NCBI GenBank assembly: GCA_019843655.1
Contig: JACDQD010000011.1
Span: forward strand, 17,898,604-17,962,603
Direction of reading: 5' to 3'
DNA from: Lethocerus indicus
Taxonomy: Eukaryota; Arthropoda; Insecta; Hemiptera; Belostomatidae
Length of the DNA: 64,000 nucleotides
Shown: positions 53,099 through 62,688 of the stretch, piece by piece
Position numbering within the stretch: the stretch's first letter is position 1
Layout: each line of letters opens with the position of its first letter
Made by a program: the position numbers and the translations under genes
Notes under the pieces: generated by a model
What the model was told of the DNA's origin: nothing
The model's input: only the letters and a program-made list of their open reading frames with translations
Databases searched by the model: none

Positions 53099-53830
53099 AT
53101 GTAGATATATACATACAAAATGAATAATTAAATAATATTTCAGTTGCCCAAACATGTGTGCTAACATGGAAGAAGAGGTTATATATTGTTAAAATGAATA
53201 TGAAATAAATTCAGAATAATACCCACTGAAGTAAAATAGTAATTCCATTAGATATATTTTCACAATTCTGGGTACCTCATCCATAAAAACAAGCATATTA
53301 GCAAATTTATAATTTTAAAGGGACTATTGCATTTATTTAATTTAAATTGAAGTCCCTCAATCTAATTTATATAGTCACTACTTTCAAAAACCAAACTGTA
53401 TTTCAAAGCACTTTATGTAGCAAATAGTTAAGGTAACAATAGAATGAGGAAAGATCAATTTCAAAAAAATTACTTCTGATGTTTTATGATATGTTGGGGT
53501 GTATTCCCTTAATAATGATCATAATATTATAATAATATCCTTTCATAAAAATAATAATAATAATAATAACAGTCTTAATAGAAATGTCATCAACATTTAA
53601 TTCAAATAGAGTATCTAATAAATCCCAATTCAAATACTAACTGTGAAATATATTATATATATATATATATTAAATATTATAGCACAAGTATAGTAGTGAA
53701 TTTCTTAAAGAACACAGAAAAAATAAAGCAACTGCACCAGTTTAAATTAAACCTGTTTTACTATCATAATTCAACATTTATAAATTTCTATATTAAAAAA
53801 ACAACTGTTGCCAATCCAAGTAATCCAATG
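53099..53830. repeat. duplicated block X, copy 2
   Basis: Direct copy of 50478-51250 with substitutions, small indels and an (AAT)n expansion near 53551-53568. A further fragment with the same start (CAAAATTAATAATAA..AATATTTCAGTT) is present at about 51723-51800. Confidence 0.75.
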
Positions 53831-54441
53831 AATTAGGGTATATCATTTAACACTTTTTGTAATATTTAAATCAAGAAGTAAAAAGATTTACAGGATTGAT
53901 GATTCACTTAATCTTAATAATTATATAAAAATTTTATTAGTTTATTTCCACATTAAAATAAAATAAAATATAAGATTAAAGATAATAAGGTTAAATTTAG
54001 AAGACAACAAAAATAATTTCCTATCATAATTCAACAAAGTAGACACCAAAAGACCACTGTTTCCAATCTAAGTTATTGAGCATATAGGTTTTTTTATGTA
54101 ATATCCCTTAAATTATATATAACTCATGCAAAGGATTGATGATTTCCATTAATCTCAGTTATTAGATAAACATATTATATAAACACAGTTTAATTTCAGA
54201 TACCCATATGTTATATTCTGCCGTTAATCTAAATTATCTCTAATTTTTAATCTTAGGATGTACTCCATGGAATTTACCCAAATCTTTAATTTTCATTATT
54301 TTTTTTGTAAATCAAATTCCTAGAGCTCCACACAAAATTTAATTTTTCAAGTACATGCTGGTATTATTAAGGGGAATGCTGGTTCCACAGGATTATTTTT
54401 ATCCAATACTCAGGTAACAATTTTACCTGAATATTACCTCA
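53830..54441. repeat. duplicated block Y, copy 2
   Basis: Copy of 52541-53000 with about 150 extra bases (about 54110-54255) that resemble part of 51277-51420. It leads into the exon-like copy c3. Confidence 0.7.
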
Positions 54442-54660
54442 TACAACAGATACAACTAAAGTATAATGCTAAGAGAAACCTGTGGATGGAAATTTACTGT
54501 TTTATAAACATCCATATATTTTAATTGTGGAACATTTAATAATAATTTTAAGATTGATGAGGGTACATGGATCATGTGATTTTCTGTAAAGAAATGAGGC
54601 GGCTATTAATTTGTTGCCACCATCAGTGGCATTTCATTAATAATGAAGTGAAGTACTTAC

Positions 54661-54737
54661 ATAGGTTTGCTGCAGATGACTCAACCTCCTACCAGCACTT
54701 TCACTTTCCTTTTACACTCACGAACCCCCACATGCAT
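54661..54737 (-). other. exon-like segment, copy c3 (77 bp)
   Basis: The minus-strand acceptor TTTTATTTTTAAG and donor GTAAGTACTT are conserved with c1. It opens with ATG and reads MHVGVRECKRKVKVLVGG before TGA, so the peptide core resembles c1 although the frame closes early. Just beyond the donor, CCACCATCAGTGGCAT (+ strand, about 54617-54632) is shared with the matching flank of c2 (51481-51496) but is not seen next to c1. Confidence 0.4.
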
Positions 54738-55589
54738 CTTAAAAATAAAACAATTAATTCAGAACTATATTTCTTATGAAATGAAAACGTAATACCAGTG
54801 TATATATGTACTTTTTAATTAGTGTACCTCTACCTTAATAAACAAACTTGTTAGCTACTGATAGTAGTATATAATTTAGGTAATAGAAATAGACCAACTA
54901 ACAAATAACATCACCAAACTCTGATTTTAGATACTGTAGTATTTTAACCATCAAGAGTATAATACACAAACACATTTGGGTATCATATCAATAGACTGAT
55001 ACTGGGAAGTAAGCAATTTGGTTCCAAACAATTACGTTTTATGCTTGAAGATATGTTGGCAATAAAACATATCCCTCTACATCCTTACATCCCTCTCTTA
55101 AATACTTCCTGTTTTAATTATTTACAAGAATTATAAGTGTGTTTTTTCAATAATATGCTTTCATAACCATAACAATTAAATATATGTGGTACCCTGCAGG
55201 GATAGATTATACATATATATTGTTGAAATTAAATCAGATTTAGTACGTCCATGTTTTTAATAATGCAATATATACTGTCGTTTTCCATTAAATAATTTCT
55301 AATTACATTGACTGTGTAATAGATTACAAAAACCATTAAAATATAGATTAATGCGAAGTTCATCCTAAATAACCATAACACATATATTTCAATTTGTAGA
55401 TAATAATCTAACTGGTAAATGTCATAATGTATACTAAATTAATCATCGTATTATATCTTATAATAGTATTGTACACTAATTTTGCTTAGGTCAATGTACC
55501 ATTGAAATGTTTTTCAATCTTCTTAATCTTTGTCATGTCTAAATTGAAACTTATTATTTATTTTAATAAATGATACATTTAAACATTTA

Positions 55590-55930
55590 GTACTTACTGA
55601 CTTACTTACTTTGAAAGAAATGCCATAAAATAATTGCCGAATTAAATGCGGTGGCAAAAATCATTTCTTAGCCGGGAGGAAAATGGCGGAACACTGTTAA
55701 TATATCGATTCTTTCATATCTACAACGATACTGAAAATCGATTGTAGATGCGAAGTAAAATGAATGCTAAGCAGTGTTTTATGTTCCCCCTAACCGACTT
55801 TTTCTGACAAACTGCCAGAATTAATTAAGTATTAACGTTGCATTTTGTATATATAAAGCGCAGGAAGTTCATTGACGATGAAGGCGTCAGCGCATGCACC
55901 GAACGTTGAATAACTCCTGCGTTTTTGCAA
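55590..55930 (-). promoter_or_regulatory. promoter-like block P2 with first-exon donor
   Basis: A second copy of P1: AAAATGGCGGAACACTGTT at 55680-55698, ACTGAAAATCGATTGTAG at about 55729-55746, a degenerate NRF1-like CGCATGCACC at 55891-55900, and a minus-strand donor CAAA/GTAAGTAAG at 55610/55609. Between the ATCGAT and NRF1-like sites it is about 140 bases longer than P1; the extra DNA includes TATATATAAAG. Confidence 0.4.
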
Positions 55931-57189
55931 AGATTCGAATCGTTTATTAAATCAGATTTTAGCGTTTGTTTCCTAGCCCTTTAAAAAACCTTAAATATTA
56001 TATTAATTCAAATTAAAGGGCTCGAAAAATTACAAAAATACTAAAATACATAAAAATAACTTAAATACAGATATGCTGTATAATAATTACAAACCGTGCT
56101 CATAACGAGGGAACAAGACCGAATTGGTGCCTCTTTAGAAACAAGGGGTGTAAGTTGTAAATGCAAAGTCGTCGCTTAAGTTTGGACGCGATATGAAAGG
56201 GAAGAAAGTTTCTGTCGAAACGTTTTGATTGACGTCCAATCTTAGAGAGATTAGAGGCGGAAACCTTTCCTCGACATTATTTATTGGTCGGCTTTTGATG
56301 CGATAGCAATTTCCAAGCGGGCACCACACTCGTAAATCCGTCCGACATCAGTCCCTATTAGACTTTTAGATTCGCCGAAGAATAAAGGTATTCTGGTTTG
56401 GCCAAATATGGGCTTAAACTCTCTGAACGAAGGGGCTACCGCAAACCTCTCTCAGATGTTGCTCTTTTAAGCGATTCAAATTTACACTCGAAAATAAATT
56501 CGTTGTGTCATGGTGGACACACCGTTTAACTGACCTTAAAGCAGACCCGCGGCTTAAATCATTAACTCAATATTTTCTAGTAAATAAACCTACATAATTT
56601 TCATATATTGTATTTATTTGCTCCGATATTTCGTTATTCAAAAGGAAAATCCATATTTTAGAAGGTTCTACGGACGTGCTGCGTGAAAAGCCCCGGGGCC
56701 GAGATTGCTCGTGTTATCACTGGACGTGGAAAAACCCCGATGAAAAGTGAAAATGTGATCAATCTCGAGCCAACGCAAAGACACAGTTGTAAGTCTAATG
56801 CTTTAATCTCGGCAGCCGGTCATCCGTCACCGGGGTGACGCACGAGTCTTATTTTTCCACACCTCGGAAAAGAAACCAAATCTTAGGGGGATTTTCAAAC
56901 GTCCCAGTCGGAGATATTTCAAGTCCTGCCCTCTGCCCTGTCATTTGCACAGTCGAAACCTACGTCGGATGTTCATCTCGCTACTGCGAAAAGAATACTT
57001 TTCCTGACATTTCGAGTACACACCATAGTAGCTCCTTCGATCAGTTTATGACTGACAGTAATTCTCTACTGCAGAATAATAAATAGTTAAATCGCGTTAA
57101 CGAGCGATGAGGTTCAGTAGTTATGGAAAGTAAAACATTTTGTAGTTCATATCCATACGTAATACTTCGATCGACTCTCGAAGGCTTAA
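55931..57189. other. intergenic or 5'-intron DNA before the GPCR
   Basis: Nothing recognisable as an exon. If the acceptor at 57266 is used, part of this is probably the first intron of the receptor gene. Confidence 0.4.
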
Positions 57190-57234
57190 AGACCCCGATT
57201 TCGAATCCCGCTGGCTACAAATTTCAACTATAAT
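57190..57234 (+). mobile_element. family A copy directly upstream of the GPCR splice acceptor
   Basis: GATTTCGAATCCCGCTGGCT followed by ACAAATTTCAACTATAATT. It ends about 30 bases before the TTTGTTACAG acceptor at 57261. Confidence 0.5.
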
Positions 57235-57260
57235 TTTTATTTAATGTAACGTGGAATTTG

Positions 57261-57401
57261 TTACAGTCGCGGACGGAGGCTGTCGCGGGAGCGATGCGTA
57301 GAGACGGGATCGAGAGCAGCCAGAGGAGAGGGAAGAGGAGCCTCATCGTCGCTGACACAGCCGGCGAGGTTATAAAACGAGTTTAGAGAAACGGAAACAA
57401 A
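57261..57401 (+). other. probable 3' splice site and 5' UTR of the GPCR gene
   Basis: A pyrimidine- and T-rich stretch ending TTTGTTACAG (AG at 57265-57266) is followed by an abrupt change to GC-rich sequence that runs into the start codon. This suggests an upstream 5' UTR exon spliced here. A TATAAAA string at 57371-57377 lies only 24 bases before the ATG, which is too close for a normal TATA-driven start with any useful leader, so I think it is incidental. The start at 57402 (AAAATGAACC) is the first in-frame ATG and is followed by three sequons. Confidence 0.45.
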
Positions 57402-58797
57402 ATGAACCACACGAATTCGAGCACCGTGGCCGCACCCAACAACGAAACGTCGGACGACGACTACTTCTACGACGAGTCGGAGATTCTGTTCGAGTTCATA
57501 ACGAACGGAGTGCTGTTGAACCTGGTCGGCATCCTGGGTATAATGGGCAACGTGATCTCCATGATAATCCTGTCGCGGCCCCAAATGAGGTCCTCGATCA
57601 ACTACCTGCTGACGGGGCTGGCCCGCTGCGACACAGTCCTCATACTCACCTCGATGTTCCTGTTCGGCCTGCCCGCGGTCTACAAGTACACCGAGACCCC
57701 GTTCCTGTTCGGCTACTACTACAAGGTCTACCCGTTCCTGTCGCCCGTCGTCTACCCGCTGGCCCTCATAGCCCAGACCGTCTCCGTCTACCTCACCCTG
57801 ACGGTCACCCTCGAGAGGTTCGTCGCCGTCTGCCACCCGCTCAGGGCCCGCTCCCTCTGCACCTACGGCCGCGCCCGCCTCTACGTCCTCCTCATCATCA
57901 TCTTCTCCACCCTCTACAACCTGTCCCGATTTTGGGAAGTCACCCTCGAGAAGAAGTACTACACGGAGTTCAACGTCACCGTCTACGTCCCGGTCCCCAC
58001 CGAGTTGAGGAGCGACCGACTCTACATCTCCCTCTACATACACTGGTTCTATCTCTTCTTCATATACTTTCTACCCTTCAGCTGCCTGGCCGTACTCAAC
58101 GCCGCCATATACAGACAGGTCTGTGCCGTACCCTATACCGTATTTAGACTAGGTTTCAGTCCTCGAAATGAAACGGTCGTATTCCGTGTTGCAGGTGCGA
58201 CGCGCCAACCAGGAGCGGGCCAGGCTATCGAGGCTCCAGAAGAAGGAGATAGGGTTGGCCACGATGCTGCTCTGTGTCGTCGTCGTCTTCGTCCTCTGCA
58301 ACATACTCGCCCTAGTCTCCAACATAATGGAGGCCTTCTACGGCATCATACTCGACAGGATCGTCAAGACCAGCAACCTGCTGGTCACCATCAACTCCTC
58401 GGTGAATTTCATCATCTACGTCATATTCGGTGAGAAATTCAAACGGTTGTTCCTGAAGCTGTTCTGTTCGCACAGTCCGAGGGCGCTGTGCGGTGTGGGG
58501 GGCGGGGCCGGCGGCCGGGACTCGCCCGAGTGCGCCACCCTCCACGAGGACAGCCTCGTCCTGAGCAACGGGGACGTCAACTCGAGGCACTCGGTGAGGA
58601 CGCACGCGGCCAAGGCCAACGGAAGCGTGAAGAAGGTGGCCAGGGCCCTGCCCTGCGTCTACTACCCGGCCAGGGACTCCTCCAAGTGGCACAACCGCCA
58701 CCACCCCCGGACTCCGGCCACCGCCCGCCCCAACGAGGCCGCACCCTCCGAGACCGCCTCCACCACCACAACCACAACCACACTCGACAGGCTATAG
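57402..58797 (+). CDS. FMRFaR: FMRFamide-receptor-like GPCR, two coding exons (57402-58118, 58195-58797), 439 aa
   Basis: A rhodopsin-class neuropeptide receptor for the plasma membrane, expected to couple an extracellular FMRFamide-like peptide to G proteins. Exon 1 codes residues 1-239 and exon 2 residues 240-439; the phase-0 junction falls right after TM5 (IYRQ / VRRANQERARL). The N-terminus has NHT, NSS and NET glycosylation sequons. Seven hydrophobic segments lie near residues 36-58, 66-92, 114-140, 158-176, 209-236, 257-281 and 294-318. Visible class-A landmarks are GN in TM1 (N50), LARCD in TM2 (D77), ERF in place of DRY (138-140) and NFIIY in place of NPxxY (310-314), followed by an amphipathic FGEKFKRLF helix. 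The TM6-TM7 block (KKEIGLATMLLCVVVVF, TINSSVNFIIY) is what points to the insect FMRFamide receptor subfamily. No cysteine is present at the TM3 top or in ECL2, so the usual disulfide is missing. The tail is Gly-, Ser- and Thr-rich. Codons are very GC-rich against AT-rich flanks. The exact peptide ligand is inferred from family resemblance only. Confidence 0.85.
58119..58194 (+). other. 76-bp intron of the FMRFamide-receptor-like gene
   Basis: It starts GTCTGTGCC after ACAGACAG and ends TTCCGTGTTGCAG before GTGCGACGC. Removing it joins the two GPCR halves in phase 0. Its length is not a multiple of three, so retention would shift the frame and end the protein inside the tail of a wrong frame. 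It is short, as is common for insects. Confidence 0.8.
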
Positions 58798-58891
58798 GAG
58801 TCACCCCACACTCCAAACACCACTACACTAATCGAATCAACCAACACCACCACGCCTATTAACTTAACCCGGAATAGAAACATTTCACAAA

Positions 58892-58897
58892 AATAAA
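58892..58897 (+). promoter_or_regulatory. candidate poly(A) signal AATAAA of the GPCR gene
   Basis: An AATAAA hexamer lies 95 bases after the stop codon, where the sequence turns AT-rich. The cleavage site itself cannot be seen. Confidence 0.4.
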
Positions 58898-59146
58898 TTA
58901 TTACACGCGATTTTCCGATAGTTTTTCCCCGGACCCGCATTCCGGCAACTTAATTCTCATGCCTCGCACACACACACTCTGCATTCCGCGAATATGATTG
59001 TCTCCCCTCTCATAAACGAGGTCGCGGATTCGGTTTACAAGTACGACGGAGGACGAAGTATACTTTGTGAAATAAAGTATCGCAAAATTTTTTTTAACGA
59101 CTACAAAATTGGAAATTTAAGGCGTAAAGAAAAAAAAGGTTCGGTA

Positions 59147-59147
<1 letters not shown>

Positions 59148-59200
<53 letters not shown>
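59148..59200. repeat. (TA)n microsatellite
   Basis: About 26 units, 350 bases downstream of the GPCR stop codon. Confidence 0.9.
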
Positions 59201-59202
<2 letters not shown>

Positions 59203-59856
59203 TGTGCATGAAAAATTCGAATACCTCCTATATCGGTTATCTTTGTCCTCCAATTTGCCTTACTATCGAATCCCAGGTGCTTCACACGAACCACAAAATA
59301 TAATACAAAAACAAAAAACAGAAAACTAATATAACCCTCGAACGATCCATCGAATGATTTCCATTGGTGCTGAAATATAAAAACGGCCTAGATTTAGGAG
59401 CGGACTGGGCGTGGGGAAATGAAAAACCGTACAAGTGATACCGCCTATTTTATATATCGTCAGATAATTAGAGGAAAGTTCAGAAAACATTCTGTTAATC
59501 GGTAAAAATTGACAAATCGAACAAAAAACAATTTTTACATTTTATACAATACCGGTATTATTTTAGTGGATCGACCACCATTGTTCAGCGATTTTCATTT
59601 TACAGACCCTTTTTGTAAGTCATATCTCAGGGAAAAACCACATAAGAATAATTACAAACTTATGTAATACAAATAGTATTTACAAAAACGAAATATAGTT
59701 AAATTGTATATTGCTTGATATGTTACAGTAAAGAAACATTATCAATAGCATTAAAAACATTTTTTGACACTTTTCTCTAATTTATAAAACCATGTATTAT
59801 ATGAGCTGTTAAAAACTAGTCAAATAACTGAAATGAATGAAAAAATGAATGTGTGA

Positions 59857-59857
<1 letters not shown>

Positions 59858-59912
<55 letters not shown>
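59858..59912. repeat. (TA)n microsatellite
   Basis: About 27 units in AT-rich intergenic DNA. Confidence 0.9.
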
Positions 59913-59915
<3 letters not shown>

Positions 59916-61731
59916 AAGGTGGCAGCATGAATATTATGAAACATTAAAATAAGCACTGTGATAAAATACAAAATTATTTCTATTTGATTTTATAAAATTT
60001 ACTATTTTGTTCTTTGCGGAGTTTCAGTGAACAATGCAAAATTGTTATCAAAATTTAAATAATTATTCCTAGAAGTCATATAGATTTATTTTTTAAATTG
60101 CATTTATGACGATGTAGTTATTTATTAGCAAATACTTTATGCGTCAAAACTATTATATACGTGTATCATTTAATTATTTTCATCGTGTAATTATCGTGAA
60201 CGTTTGATAATTTAATTGATAAATTTCGACAATAATAAATATATTTGTAAAAAATGTATTAGATCGCTTTCTGATTGAAGGCAGAATCTTATAAGGCTTG
60301 ATTGATATATCGTTATATGACTTTCAATTTAAGATACCTAACATTGTCTTTAAAAAAATAATTTCTTAAAATGTAAACATCACTAGAACTGTATTTAAAA
60401 ACAATGTCAAGGATGTAGGCTTCGATGAAACTATGTTTTGCGGGTGACTACTATTTACGAAATAGCCTGTTAACATGTAACATGTTTCCTAAACGCATAG
60501 AATCTGTGCCCCTTCATGTTGTTAGATGTTCACCAAGACGATTAGGCATTTAGTTAAATACCTAATTCTAGCAATAAGATGTTGTTAAAACTCACAGAGG
60601 TTTCTTTTAACTAGGGTTGCCAAACTTTTGTTACGGCAAATCGTTCCAAAAAAAGTATTTAAGTGTTACAATTTTATTTCAATTATTGCGACATCTAAGT
60701 GTCTTTTAAATAATACTAAAAATAAAACTGGGGCATTAATGATTAAATCGAAAAGACCGTGGGACTATTAAATCGTGGGTCCCGAGGTGGTCTTTCGGGC
60801 CCAAAAACAGGTCTGGTAACCCTACTATAGGTTTCAAAGAATGCCTAGACTATAAATATAAATTAGAAATTGATTTAAAAAAAACATCAAAGTACAATAT
60901 GTGTATGTTTCTATGTATTTATATATATGCACATAATGTTTTAATTCACAAAATTGTCACGCTCTCCTATCATAATTAATCGTGTACCAAAAATGTAAAT
61001 ATAATAAGCAAACATATCCATTGTGGCTTGAATTCTGCCACAATCTGTACAAAATGTTCCACGCTTCAATTTCTTCTGCAACTTGAATGACTCGTTTCAT
61101 TTGTATAGTTACGAACGGCCTCTATTTTCTCAGAATATTCAGATTGTAAATAAATAATATCAATAAAGAGTGTTTAATTGAATTTATCGAAAACTCAAAT
61201 TAAAGCATAGAAAAAGGGGGAAACGAAATCACTTATAAAAGTTAAAATCATAAAAAATGTTTCTAATCGTTGTTGAATGTTTTAGAAATTATTCGATTAA
61301 AATGTTTTAAAACGTTATGGAAGGCTTCGTTACGTCGCAGAAGAATATCTGCTGTACCGAACGAATCTCTCCCATAAATGACCAAACGTTTGGATAAATG
61401 TATGTTATCGATAATATAATCGCGTACAAATCATTAGATGTACGTTTGTAAATTAATATCTTTTTAGAGACAAAGAAAAACAAAGAAATGAAAGACTGTT
61501 ATAATTGTTGAGAAACTGACTGTGAACAAGTTGTGAAGACAGAAAATTTTACTTTAAAATTATTTAATCGGGGGGAGTTTGACCCGAAAAGTAAGTGACT
61601 CGGAATGAAGTTGTATGTAGAGTGTTGCATATGTAAATTTCGGAATCCTGTGTATATCGAACCGTATCATTTATTTAATGTATATGAATCGTATTTGTAA
61701 ATCTGAACTTGTTTGAGACGTTAAGTTTGTT

Positions 61732-61835
61732 GCGGCCGGGGTGAAAATCGAACCCACGCACTTTCCCACTGCGTACGAATCGTCACTAATCAACGGTGAC
61801 TCCTTTTTTAATCCTGGGTTCGACTCTCACCGTCC
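61732..61835. repeat. head-to-head pair of tRNA-like 3' halves
   Basis: On the minus strand GTGGGTTCGATTTTCAC (about 61743-61759) makes a T-arm of five pairs with a seven-base loop, followed by an acceptor-like CCCGGCC. On the plus strand, GGGTTCGACTCTCACC (61816-61831) is a second B-box-like string. The expected anticodon arm of the minus-strand copy overlaps its T-arm, so neither is a complete tRNA gene. Confidence 0.4.
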
Positions 61836-62477
61836 CTTTTGCGATGCCTATCGCAATTTAGTTACTTTTGTTGTTTTGTTTGCCGGTGTAAAATAATGAA
61901 AAAGGATGCGTTTATAAATAAATTTAACGTTAAGCAAATTATATATTCAAAACAAAGAAATATCGGAAGCAGAAATATATTTTAAAAGTCTGTTAATATA
62001 TAAAGTTAAGGAGTATATAAATATATAAAACAATACTTTGCAAGTCTCTCTCAATATCTCTTTCTCTTCATATCTTATTAAAAATAAGAGTACTGATACA
62101 TGTATGTGTATATGACTTGTTGTACTATCTTGTAAATATATATTTCATTTTAGTCCAGTCATTTTTTCTTATCCAAGCTCGTCATCAATACTTTATGTAT
62201 GTATCCGTTGTCCCGAAAATGAATATCACGACTTGGAGATCGACATACTAATAGATATACCACCCTGCCTCAAATTCGCGAATAACAGCTGTGCAAAAAT
62301 GGAACATATGTAGGATCAGATTTTTCCTCTTTGGCCACAAAATGCTGTGATATCGGTTACAACAACTAAATTTCGACACTCGGATCGCTGGGAGGAGAAA
62401 ACATGAAAACAGGTAAAGGCCCCACACACACAGTTTACTACTGATATCGTGAAACATCATTATCAACGGATTTCATA

Positions 62478-62589
62478 TATCGATATATGTTCTAGATTCG
62501 ATATTTCCTATCCGCCATATTGCCATGTAAAAGTCAGTGTTGGTTCCGGTAGCTACTTTGAGAAAAGGGAGGGTTTCGACATATCGATA
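62478..62589. promoter_or_regulatory. two TATCGATA (DRE-like) motifs upstream of the Mpv17-family gene
   Basis: Exact TATCGATA octamers occur at 62478-62485 and 62582-62589, 211 and 107 bases before the ATG. The palindrome is the DREF/BEAF-32 site known from insect housekeeping promoters. A CCGCCATATTG string (62513-62523), a YY1-like GCCAT core on the minus strand, lies between them. The spacing fits a TATA-less housekeeping promoter. A promoter shared with a divergent gene cannot be excluded because the motifs are symmetric. Confidence 0.5.
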
Positions 62590-62688
62590 TACGAGGTCGC
62601 GGAATAATCGATCCGTTATCGGGGGATTAAGGTTAGGTGGGACCGTATTCCGTGATTTCAGCCAGGTAAATAGCAATAAAAGGGAAAG

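Larger units (their letters stand above)
49683..56010 (-). repeat. AT-rich block of tandemly duplicated pieces; putative duplicated minus-strand transcription unit
   Basis: Read along +, the order is: exon-like copy c1 (50283-50355), block X1 (about 50478-51250), Z1 (51277-51506), exon-like copy c2 (51513-51582), promoter-like P1 (52201-52440), Y1 (52541-53000), X2 (about 53099-53830), Y2 (53830-54441), exon-like copy c3 (54661-54737), promoter-like P2 (55590-55930). X1/X2 and Y1/Y2 look roughly 85-90 percent alike by eye, with indels. The c2-P1 stretch (51.5-52.48 kb) matches c3-P2 (54.66-56.0 kb). (TA)n runs sit between blocks. On the minus strand the order promoter, donor, internal exon recurs, which suggests a transcription unit of about 3 kb that duplicated in tandem. 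No long open frame is present. Alternatives are a decayed transposon array or remnants of duplicated exons of a coding gene. Confidence 0.55.
58898..62477. other. AT-rich intergenic region between the two genes
   Basis: Two (TA)n runs and the tRNA-like pair at 61732; otherwise no open frame or motif that stands out. Confidence 0.6.

Noticed and set aside
57261..58043. 260-codon minus-strand open frame opposite the GPCR
   Set aside because: It is the antisense shadow of GC-rich codons; its composition (Val, Glu, Gly, Asp, Arg) is the mirror of the receptor codons.
58168..58797. Reading exon 2 of the GPCR as a separate gene starting MKRSYSVLQVRR
   Set aside because: The first ten codons lie in the intron; TM6 and TM7 need TM1-5 from exon 1, and the acceptor GCAG/GTGCG is clear.
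61732..61803. A functional tRNA gene on the minus strand
   Set aside because: The T-arm is good, but the anticodon arm overlaps it and no matching 5' acceptor strand is present.
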